Below, one piece after another: positions 1 through 5,230 of a stretch of 6,592 bases of DNA. A program made the position numbers and the translations under genes. Origin of the DNA: Candidatus Omnitrophota bacterium (GTDB lineage Bacteria > Omnitrophota > Gorgyraeia > Zapsychrales > Fredricksoniimonadaceae); NCBI GenBank assembly GCA_016196515.1, contig JACPXN010000128.1, positions 1 through 6,592 on the forward strand, read 5' to 3'. Below the pieces are notes generated by a model. The model did no database searches, was not told the DNA's origin, and saw only the letters and a program-made list of their open reading frames with translations. Each line of letters opens with the position of its first letter. Position 1 is the stretch's first letter.

Positions 1-212
1 CCTGTGGGGACACGGTCATTTTTGCGGTATAAAAAGCAAAACACCCACACCACCAGGCCTGCGCCTAAAGCCAAGACCAATTTTTGTATGGTTAAAAATC
101 CCGGCAAATGGACCGTGGGCAAGAACGGCAAATACCATTGATGCGAGTCCATGATATGACGCATGATGTACTCATCGATCCGGAATGGTCCTTGGGCCGC
201 GGGCAAACTCAT
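1..212 (-). CDS. atpB: ATP synthase F0 subunit a, N-terminal part (runs off the window)
   Basis: Only the first 70 codons are present; the rest lies beyond the left edge. Subunit a forms the ion half-channels of the membrane F0 sector next to the c-ring. The visible part has a short polar N-terminus, then a stretch at residues 19-40 with the pattern HIMDSHQWYLPFLPTVHLP, which resembles the 'hh(V/M)xDSHexhlPf...vhLP' N-terminal segment of many bacterial subunit a proteins. A first membrane helix follows at about residues 43-62 and ends in YRK. The ATG at 212 is the first in-frame start after the upstream stop region, and no Shine-Dalgarno site is visible before it. The AtpZ-like gene just upstream supports the call, since atpZ/atpI commonly precede atpB. 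The conserved arginine helix is not in the window, so the call rests on the N-terminus and context. Confidence 0.82.
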   Translation of the reverse strand, partial: MSLPAAQGPFRIDEYIMRHIMDSHQWYLPFLPTVHLPGFLTIQKLVLALGAGLVVWVFCFLYRKNDRVPT

Positions 213-220
213 AATATTTA

Positions 221-249
221 ATCATAAATCATAAATACAGACGGCGCAA
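221..249 (-). promoter_or_regulatory. Possible sigma70-type promoter for the atp genes
   Basis: Reading the minus strand, a -10-like TATGAT (226-221, five of six consensus bases) lies 17 bases downstream of a weak -35-like TTGCGC (249-244, three of six). The -10 box ends 8 bases before the atpB ATG, so a transcript from it would have almost no leader. AT-rich DNA gives such matches by chance, so this is tentative. Confidence 0.33.
222..235. repeat. Tandem TCATAAA heptamer, two copies
   Basis: Two perfect head-to-tail copies of TCATAAA (222-228 and 229-235, plus strand) lie directly upstream of atpB. On the minus strand each reads TTTATGA, so the repeat produces two TATGAT-like -10 boxes seven bases apart. 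It may be simple AT-rich sequence without function. Confidence 0.5.
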
Positions 250-264
250 GCAAATGTACGAGAA

Positions 265-429
265 TCACCGGCGTAAAATCTTCCAAAGTTCATAAACGAT
301 GAGCAAGGTGCCGGCCCCCACACCTGTCAACGTCCATGTATAACCGGTACCCAATTTTTGATCGGCAAAATAGCCGACAAAGAAGCAGAACAGGAACTCT
401 CCCGCCATGGTCCAGCCGAAGTTCAGCAC
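265..429 (-). CDS. atpZ: AtpZ/AtpI-like two-helix membrane protein of the ATP synthase operon
   Basis: This small protein is predicted to have two membrane helices, at about residues 4-22 and 29-47, joined by a turn with GYFADQKLGT (19-28), and it ends in a basic LRR tail. That pattern matches the AtpZ family (putative F0F1-ATPase subunit), whose members usually have a G-Y-x-x-D-x-x-x-G-T turn. AtpZ/AtpI proteins are encoded ahead of atpB and have been linked to c-ring assembly or ion uptake. I chose the GTG at 429: it overlaps the hemH stop by only 7 bases and has GAAAGG (440-435) five bases upstream. This gives 54 residues, short for the family. The first ATG, at 480, would give 71 residues, but its extra N-terminus is out-of-frame hemH C-terminal coding sequence and its upstream region has a poorer ribosome site. 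The family call is fairly firm; the start is not. Confidence 0.75.
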   Translation of the reverse strand: MLNFGWTMAGEFLFCFFVGYFADQKLGTGYTWTLTGVGAGTLLIVYELWKILRR

Positions 430-1430
430 AAAGACCTTTCCACGCAATCGGCCAGGGCCGCAATGAACCCCGGATGGCATTCCAGGGCCTTGCTCATGCG
501 GTAATCGGTAAAACCGAATTCTTTTTGTGCCAGTTCCCTATATTCTATATCGATCTCGCACAGCGTCTCAATATGGTCCGACACAAAAGCAACGGGAACG
601 ACGATGACCTTGCGTACACCTTGCCGGCTTAATTCTTCAAGTGTTCCCGGGGTCGTGGGCTTGATCCATTGGATGGGGCCGACATCGCTTTGGTAGGCAA
701 TGGCCCACCGGTGCCTGCGTCCCAATCTTTGGACAAGGCCGGCCACTGTCTGGCTGATGAGAAAGGTGTACGGGTCCCCTTCCTGGAGGAAATAAACCGG
801 TGTGCCGTGGGCCGAGAACAACAAATAAAAATCATCCAAGCGTTCCCCCGGCCGCAGCGTTTCCCGGATGCGGTCCGCAAAGGCCTGGAGATAACCCTCA
901 TACAAATGATACGGCAGGCAGGTTGTGAATTGCAGTTCAGGATAGATTTTTTTGGCCGCTTCCTTCAAATAAAAAATGTTGGATGCGGTCGTGGATTTGG
1001 AAAAATGAGGATACAGGCTCAAGAGCAGCGCATGTTTCTTTTTCTTTTCTTTAATAACAGTGATGGCTCTCTCGGGCAACGGCTCGCTGTAATTGAACGC
1101 CAACTGCGCCTCCAGACCGCGTCCCCGTTTTTTCAATTCAACCCTCAAGGCATCGGCCTGCGCCAGTGAGGACTTCAAGATCGGGCTTCCCCCGCCGATG
1201 AGCCCATAACGGTGCTGGACGCTTTTAAGCCGCGAACGGATGAGAAGATCGGCGAACAGGGATTGGGCAAAAGGAAAACGGATGATGAGGCGATCGTTAA
1301 AAAGCCGCCGTAAAAACGGCTCAACACCGGTGATATCTTGAGGGCCGCCCATGTTCATGAGGACGACCACCATGTCCTCATCGCGCAGGCCGGATGGTAA
1401 AACAGGCGGCAATTGGAGATCAACGATCAT
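423..1430 (-). CDS. hemH: Ferrochelatase (heme synthase), 335 aa
   Basis: The enzyme inserts Fe2+ into protoporphyrin IX, the last step of protoheme synthesis, usually in the cytosol or at the inner membrane face. Family signatures appear in order: VVVLMNMGGP near residues 21-30, FNDRLIIRFP (44-53), LYPHFSKSTT, the catalytic-histidine motif FSAHGTP (His208) followed by GDPY, the YQSDVGPIQWIKP block, and VAFVSDHIETLCEIDIEY, which holds the metal-site glutamate (Glu288). Length is normal for the bacterial family (about 310-350). The ATG at 1430 lies 10 bases after the hemA stop; no clear Shine-Dalgarno site precedes it, so translation may be coupled to hemA. An ATG at 1373, two residues before the VVLMN strand, is an alternative. 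Further upstream in-frame starts lie inside hemA and are unlikely. The last 45 residues contain four cysteines (291, 318, 329, 335), the last being the C-terminal residue. HemN in the same cluster suggests the protoporphyrin-dependent route rather than the coproporphyrin-dependent one. Confidence 0.95.
   Translation of the reverse strand: MIVDLQLPPVLPSGLRDEDMVVVLMNMGGPQDITGVEPFLRRLFNDRLIIRFPFAQSLFADLLIRSRLKSVQHRYGLIGGGSPILKSSLAQADALRVELKKRGRGLEAQLAFNYSEPLPERAITVIKEKKKKHALLLSLYPHFSKSTTASNIFYLKEAAKKIYPELQFTTCLPYHLYEGYLQAFADRIRETLRPGERLDDFYLLFSAHGTPVYFLQEGDPYTFLISQTVAGLVQRLGRRHRWAIAYQSDVGPIQWIKPTTPGTLEELSRQGVRKVIVVPVAFVSDHIETLCEIDIEYRELAQKEFGFTDYRMSKALECHPGFIAALADCVERSLC
435..440 (-). promoter_or_regulatory. 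Ribosome binding site supporting the GTG start of atpZ
   Basis: GAAAGG lies inside the last codons of hemH, five bases before the GTG at 429. It is the reason for preferring that start over the ATG at 480. The match to the Shine-Dalgarno consensus is only moderate. Confidence 0.45.
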
Positions 1431-1440
1431 AGGGTACGGC

Positions 1441-2502
1441 CTATTGGGTTTTTGCCGGATCAAAGAAATCAGAACTCTTGAGGGCTTTGAGTTTGGCGAT
1501 CTTGGCGTCAAACTCAAGGATCTTGCGGCGGATGATCCCTTCAACCTCGGCCATGGCCTGGGCGCGTTTTTTCATGCCGGCGTCCACCACCTGGTCTAAG
1601 TCATCAATGGAACAAAGATGCGCTCCGGGAACCTGCGCGACCGCGGGGTCAATGTTGCGCGGCATGGAAATATCAATGAATAAAAGCGGCCTGTTGGAAC
1701 GCGCGGCCATAACCTTGACAATTTGTTCCTTGTCCAGAATGTAATGCGGCGCGCCCACGGAGCAGATGCACAGGTCCACTTCGGACAGGATCTCTTTGAT
1801 ATCAAAAAAAGACGCCGCGATCCCGTTGTATTGAACGGCCAGGGCCCCGGCTTTTTCGCCCGTGCGGTTCATCAAATACATTTTGGCCAGACCCTTGCGG
1901 CAGAGATGAGTGAGGGCCATTTCCCCCATTTTTCCGGCGCCGATGACCAGAGCGGACTTTCCGGACAAAGACCCCAGCATGCCCTGGGCCATTTCGATCG
2001 CGGCCCAACTGATGGAAGAACCGCCATGGCCGATCGCGGTCTCATGGTGCGCTTTTTTGCCCGCGCGCACGGCAATATTGGTCAAAATGTTGAAATAACG
2101 CGACAGGGTGCCTATTTGACGGGCCCGGTCCACAGCCATTTTGACCTGGCCCAGGATCTGCCTCTCGCCTAAAACCAGAGAATCCAGGCCGCAGGCCACC
2201 TTGAAGAGATGTTCACAGGCCCGGCGTGATTCATGGACATAAATATACGGGGTGTGATCGAAGTCCAGGTGGATCTTTTTGACCCTGGCGATCATGTCCA
2301 TGATGAAAGCGCTGTCAAGGCAAGCATCGCCCTTTTTTAAATAAACTTCAACGCGATTGCAGGTCGAAAGGACAAAACATTCGCTGACTAAGGGGTGATC
2401 TTTAAGTGTCGTTAAAAACAGGTCCTGCTGCTGCGGATTTAAATAAAATTTCTCGCGGATGGAAATGGGCGCTGTTTTATGATTAAGTCCGATAACGAAC
2501 AT
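1441..2502 (-). CDS. hemA: Glutamyl-tRNA reductase, 353 aa, shortened C-terminus
   Basis: The enzyme reduces Glu-tRNA(Glu) with NADPH to glutamate-1-semialdehyde, the first committed step of C5-type tetrapyrrole synthesis. The catalytic domain opens with the FVIGLNHKTAPISIRE strand and carries the nucleophile Cys48 in LSTCNRVEVY. CEHLFKVACGLDSLVLGERQ (residues 96-115) and ILGQVK follow, with the conserved active-site histidine at 98. The NADPH domain shows VIGAGKMGEM (187-195) and DISMPRNIDP (277-286). IDDLDQVVD and the long spinal helix end the protein. Most homologues are about 410-450 residues; this one stops soon after the spinal helix and so lacks nearly all of the C-terminal dimerisation domain. 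hemH begins 10 bases later, which leaves no room for the missing part, and I see no frameshift remnant. Chlamydial HemA is similarly short. The ATG at 2502 has no Shine-Dalgarno site but follows a promoter-like sequence closely. Confidence 0.95.
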   Translation of the reverse strand: MFVIGLNHKTAPISIREKFYLNPQQQDLFLTTLKDHPLVSECFVLSTCNRVEVYLKKGDACLDSAFIMDMIARVKKIHLDFDHTPYIYVHESRRACEHLFKVACGLDSLVLGERQILGQVKMAVDRARQIGTLSRYFNILTNIAVRAGKKAHHETAIGHGGSSISWAAIEMAQGMLGSLSGKSALVIGAGKMGEMALTHLCRKGLAKMYLMNRTGEKAGALAVQYNGIAASFFDIKEILSEVDLCICSVGAPHYILDKEQIVKVMAARSNRPLLFIDISMPRNIDPAVAQVPGAHLCSIDDLDQVVDAGMKKRAQAMAEVEGIIRRKILEFDAKIAKLKALKSSDFFDPAKTQ

Positions 2503-2536
2503 GATGACTGGAATATAACAAAAGTTCGACGAACAA
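2503..2536 (-). other. Short intergenic gap between mobA and hemA
   Basis: These 34 bases are the second longest gap in the window. They contain most of a promoter-like arrangement and a small perfect palindrome. No terminator-like hairpin and no ribosome binding site is visible. Confidence 0.7.
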
Positions 2537-2540
2537 TCAA
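2512..2540 (-). promoter_or_regulatory. Candidate internal promoter for hemA-hemH
   Basis: On the minus strand TTGATT (2540-2535, four of six -35 consensus bases) is followed after exactly 17 bases by TATATT (2517-2512, five of six -10 bases). The -35 box overlaps the mobA stop codon. The -10 box ends 9 bases before the hemA ATG, so transcription would begin at or just before the start codon and give a leaderless or nearly leaderless mRNA. That fits the missing Shine-Dalgarno site. HemA is often the regulated step of the pathway, so a separate promoter would make sense, but no experiment supports it here. Confidence 0.45.
2524..2534. promoter_or_regulatory. Palindrome GTTCGACGAAC, possible operator
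   Basis: This is a perfect inverted repeat with five-base arms (GTTCG and CGAAC) around a single central base. It sits wholly inside the 17-base spacer of the candidate hemA promoter. A one-base loop cannot form a good RNA hairpin, so if it is functional it would be a binding site for a dimeric regulator. Arms this short can arise by chance. Confidence 0.3.
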
Positions 2541-3124
2541 ATGCTAATATTCAAATCTTTCAGGGCCTGTTGGTATTCTTCGGGAGTGTTCACATTGTCC
2601 AACCAGCGGGGGTTTTGCTGAGCGATGAGATGGGTGTCGGACTTTGCGAGCGTTTGGCGGGGACAACGGGCTCCTTGCTTAAAAATGCTTATAAAATGTT
2701 CATACCCTCCGGCCTCCCAAATGGAGCACAACGGCTCCGGCAAACCGTCATGGGTGCTGATAAAAGCCGTGGCGGCCTTGGCAGGATCACGATTCTCTAT
2801 AAGATAGCGCAGGGTCTTTCCATCGGTAAAAGGCAGATCGCAGGCCATCACAAGCCAGGATGCCTTGGGATGCGCGGTCATGGCGGATAAAATGCCCGTT
2901 AAAGGACCGGCGTCCGCGAATGACGGCATGTCCTCGATCGCCGGCATACCGGAATAAGGCCGTCCTGAAATAAACACCCCGGCGCACACTCCTGCCAGCA
3001 GATCACGGACATATTCCGCCTGCGGCTTACCGTGATAGGACATCAAGGCCTTGTCCTGCCCCATCCTCTGGCTATGTCCGCCAGCCAAAATAAGGCCAAA
3101 GAGTTTGTTTTTTTCCGTGTTCAT
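2537..3124 (-). CDS. mobA: Molybdenum cofactor guanylyltransferase, 195 aa
   Basis: MobA transfers GMP from GTP to Mo-molybdopterin to make the guanine dinucleotide form of the cofactor, used by DMSO-reductase-family enzymes such as nitrate reductases and formate dehydrogenases. The nucleotide-binding signature LILAGGHSQRMGQDKA runs over residues 11-26, with Lys25 in the usual place. GPLTGIL follows, then the metal-binding ACDLPF (Asp96), PEPL (129-132), and the C-terminal DNVNTPEEY that matches the family's (N/D)xNTPED. Length is typical (about 190-210). The ATG at 3124 is chosen because family members start 6-12 residues before LAGG; the in-frame start at 3211 would lie deep inside moeA. 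The start overlaps the moeA 3' end by 53 bases, so the LAGG loop is encoded within moeA. No strong Shine-Dalgarno site is seen, which suggests translational coupling. The neighbouring moeA supports the call over other LAGG nucleotidyltransferases. Confidence 0.93.
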   Translation of the reverse strand: MNTEKNKLFGLILAGGHSQRMGQDKALMSYHGKPQAEYVRDLLAGVCAGVFISGRPYSGMPAIEDMPSFADAGPLTGILSAMTAHPKASWLVMACDLPFTDGKTLRYLIENRDPAKAATAFISTHDGLPEPLCSIWEAGGYEHFISIFKQGARCPRQTLAKSDTHLIAQQNPRWLDNVNTPEEYQQALKDLNISI

Positions 3125-4229
3125 ATTGGATAAATCCGTCGGCGTGGCCCAAGGACGCAAAATCTCCGGACCCGCCGAAATCAACCGGAGAACAGTCCCG
3201 CACCGGTACAAAACATGTCAGGTTGGTCTTCCAATCCACCTTGCCTTTGAGCGCAACATATTTCTGCGGTATCTTAACGCCGCAAGCACGATGCATATAA
3301 GGAATAACGTAACGGTACGCGCAGATGAGCGTTGAGACCGGATTTCCCGGAAGCGCGAACACGGGCTTTCCATCCCGCGTTCTGCCGAACCAGAACGGTC
3401 TGCCGGGTTTTTGGGCCACTTGATGGAAAAGTTTTTCCACCTTCATCTGCTCCAAAACCTTGGGAACATGGTCAAATTCCCCTTTGGAAACCCCGCCGCT
3501 AAGGACAATGATGTCGAAATTTTGACAAACAGCGCGCAGGCCTTTGAAGATCTTTTTGGGATCGTCGGGGAAATGGAACATCTTCACCCGGCATAAACCC
3601 GTTTGTTTAAGCGCACAGCGTAAAGCATAGGAATTGGAAAGCCGTGTCTGATAAAATGCCAGCGGTTTTCCGACATCCACCAGTTCATCCCCGGTCGCGA
3701 TCACGGCGACATGAGCACGCCCGGTGACCTTGACCTTGGTCCTGCCGACCGATGCCGCGATCCCGATGTGCACCGGCAAAAGCCGTGTCCCTTTTTTAAG
3801 GACAATATCTCCCCGATGGACATCTGCCGCGCGCGGACGGACGTTCTGCCCCGGCTTTGCGGCAACGCCTTCCTTGAGCATTGCCTTGCCTTGCCGGAAC
3901 ATGATCTTTTCAACAGGAATAACGCAATCATATCCTTGGGGCACGACAGCGCCGGTCATGATGCGCACGCAATGGTCTTTGTGTTGGACGGCCAGCGGTT
4001 TGCCGCCGGCCGCGGCGATACCGTCCACGGGAAAAATTTTGGCGGCCGCCCGCGAAGAAACAGCAATGCCATCCATGAGGGCCTTGTCAAAAGGCGGCTG
4101 GTCGCGGTCCGAACGGATGTCTTCACGCAGCAGGCGTCCGTCGGCTTCTTTTAAAGGACAAAACTCGGACGGGAAATGCTGAACAGACCTAAGGATGATC
4201 TTTTGCGCGGCGTTGACGGTGATCATCAT
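3072..4229 (-). CDS. moeA: Molybdopterin molybdotransferase MoeA, 385 aa
   Basis: MoeA ligates molybdate to adenylylated molybdopterin, giving the Mo-cofactor that MobA then modifies. Family motifs (numbered from the ATG at 4229) appear in order: DQPPFDKALMDGIAV (43-57), the MTGAVVPQGYDCVIPVE segment (91-107), IATGDEL (177-183), TRLSNSYAL, the LSGGVSKGEFDHV loop (243-255), KPGRPFWFG (274-282), ALPGNPVS (292-299), and the C-terminal SGDFASLGHADGF. Length is close to E. coli MoeA (411). The usual NSAMDG reads KALMDG, a mild change. Three starts are possible: GTG 4235, ATG 4229 and ATG 4226. ATG 4229 gives the classical ATGA overlap with the hemE stop (TGA 4228-4226) and is preferred. The gene lies between hemE and mobA with no gap, so it is probably cotranscribed and coupled to hemE. 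MogA/MoaB, which would supply the adenylylated substrate, is not in the window. Confidence 0.95.
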   Translation of the reverse strand: MMITVNAAQKIILRSVQHFPSEFCPLKEADGRLLREDIRSDRDQPPFDKALMDGIAVSSRAAAKIFPVDGIAAAGGKPLAVQHKDHCVRIMTGAVVPQGYDCVIPVEKIMFRQGKAMLKEGVAAKPGQNVRPRAADVHRGDIVLKKGTRLLPVHIGIAASVGRTKVKVTGRAHVAVIATGDELVDVGKPLAFYQTRLSNSYALRCALKQTGLCRVKMFHFPDDPKKIFKGLRAVCQNFDIIVLSGGVSKGEFDHVPKVLEQMKVEKLFHQVAQKPGRPFWFGRTRDGKPVFALPGNPVSTLICAYRYVIPYMHRACGVKIPQKYVALKGKVDWKTNLTCFVPVRDCSPVDFGGSGDFASLGHADGFIQYEHGKKQTLWPYFGWRT

Positions 4230-5230
4230 TTCCACTTGAACGCATGCACGGCTTCAACCACGGCCTTGAGTTTGAGAGGGTCGGTATCCGGCAGAACGCC
4301 ATGGTTTAAGTTGAAAACGTATTTGCGGTGGTGTTTTTTGGCCGCTGTCAGCAAACGTTTGACTTCAGCCAAAAGAACTTTTTCAGGCGCGTAGAGCATG
4401 GTATTGAGCAAATTGCCCTGAATGCCTTTGGAGGTTTTTAACTGGGCAAGGTCAACAGTTTCACAGACCGACAGCATGTCTGCCCCGCTTTGGTCCATGA
4501 GGTCAAAAAGATGGGCGCAATTTTTCAAGAAATAGATCGACGGCAATTCAACGGAGTTAAAAATTTTCTGCACGTACGGCAAAACAAATCCCTCATATTC
4601 TTCATGACGCAATGACCCGGCCCATGTGTCAAATAACTGGAACGCCTTGATACCCGCCTTCTGCTGTTGTTTCAAATAGGCGATGGTGTTGGCCGTCAAG
4701 AGTTCCATCATTTGATGGAAGGTTTTGGGGTCTTCGAACATCATGCGCTGGTGTTTGGGGCAAAGGTAGGTCAGGACCGTATAGGGAGAACCCGCGAAAC
4801 CAACCAGCGAAATGGACTCCGGCAGAACAGCGTTGATCAGTTGGATCGTCCGGCTGACATGCTCCAGGCCGCTGAATTTTCCCAGACGCCGCAGATCCGA
4901 ACTGTGGTGAACAGGGTTTTTAACGACCGGCCCCCTGCCGTCCATAAAATCAATGTCAAAACCCATGCCCGACGGCATGGTCATGATATCGGCGAACAGG
5001 ATCGCGGCATCCACACCCAGTATTTCCAGCGGCTGCAGCGTGACGGCCCCGGCCAGTTCCGGGTTGCGGAACAATTCGCGCAAAGGACAATTGGCCTTCA
5101 GGGCCTGGTATTGCGGCAAATAACGGCCGGCCTGGCGCATGAACCACACCGGCACCCGGGTGTTCGTGCCCTTAAAAGCCAGCAGGAATTGATTTTTGTC
5201 AGACGGTGCGTGAGAAACGTTTGTGCCCAT
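4226..5230 (-). CDS. hemE: Uroporphyrinogen III decarboxylase, 334 aa
   Basis: HemE removes four carboxyl groups from uroporphyrinogen III to make coproporphyrinogen III in the cytosol, without a cofactor. The N-terminal signature VPVWFMRQAGRYLPQY (residues 26-41) carries the two substrate-binding arginines (32 and 36). ILFADIMTMP holds the catalytic aspartate (Asp81), GFAGSPYTVLTY holds Tyr155, FDTWAGSL matches the FDSWAG motif, and VFNLNHGVLPDTDP (305-318) holds the conserved His310. Three usually conserved places differ: the loop after Tyr155 lacks the EGGGSK segment and is about eight residues shorter, the LDW motif reads VCE (about 255-257), and GNLDP reads GNLLN (272-276). The protein is shorter than E. 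coli HemE (354). The ATG at 5230 overlaps hemN by 32 bases and has a good GAGG site at proper spacing. No other start codon would keep the N-terminal signature intact. Heme neighbours make another UROD-superfamily role unlikely. Confidence 0.93.
   Translation of the reverse strand: MGTNVSHAPSDKNQFLLAFKGTNTRVPVWFMRQAGRYLPQYQALKANCPLRELFRNPELAGAVTLQPLEILGVDAAILFADIMTMPSGMGFDIDFMDGRGPVVKNPVHHSSDLRRLGKFSGLEHVSRTIQLINAVLPESISLVGFAGSPYTVLTYLCPKHQRMMFEDPKTFHQMMELLTANTIAYLKQQQKAGIKAFQLFDTWAGSLRHEEYEGFVLPYVQKIFNSVELPSIYFLKNCAHLFDLMDQSGADMLSVCETVDLAQLKTSKGIQGNLLNTMLYAPEKVLLAEVKRLLTAAKKHHRKYVFNLNHGVLPDTDPLKLKAVVEAVHAFKWK

Larger units (their letters stand above)
213..264 (-). other. AT-rich intergenic gap before atpB
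   Basis: This 52-base gap lies between the atpZ stop and the atpB start and is the longest non-coding stretch in the window. The half nearest atpB is strongly AT-rich and holds a tandem heptamer and a promoter-like arrangement. There is no purine-rich ribosome binding site and no hairpin followed by a T-run, so I see no terminator separating the hem/mo genes from the atp genes. Confidence 0.7.

Noticed and set aside
213..264. Rho-independent terminator between the heme cluster and atp genes
   Set aside because: No GC-rich hairpin followed by a T-run is present on the minus strand; only AT-rich sequence with a tandem heptamer.
669..1169. Plus-strand open frame of 166 codons opposite hemH
   Set aside because: It is antisense to conserved ferrochelatase motifs and shows no family features or ribosome site.
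1431..1500. Frameshift that would restore the HemA dimerisation domain
   Set aside because: The hemH frame through this region shows no HemA-like helices, and hemH begins at once, so there is no room for 60-100 more residues.
1431..1544. Upstream extension of hemH to a start at 1544
   Set aside because: The added 38 residues are out-of-frame translation of the hemA 3' end and do not resemble ferrochelatase.
1723..2172. Plus-strand open frame of 149 codons opposite hemA
   Set aside because: It is antisense to the NADPH-binding and catalytic parts of hemA and has no sign of being a gene.
2524..2534. SOS (LexA) box before hemA
   Set aside because: The Gram-positive LexA box has GAAC before GTTC with a four-base gap; here the order is GTTC then GAAC with a three-base gap.
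3125..3211. Upstream extension of mobA to a start at 3211
   Set aside because: It would add 29 residues read out of frame from moeA and place LAGG unusually far from the N-terminus.
3711..4182. Two overlapping plus-strand open frames of about 150 codons opposite moeA
   Set aside because: Both are shadows of moeA in different frames; neither has recognisable domains, and moeA is intact with all family motifs.
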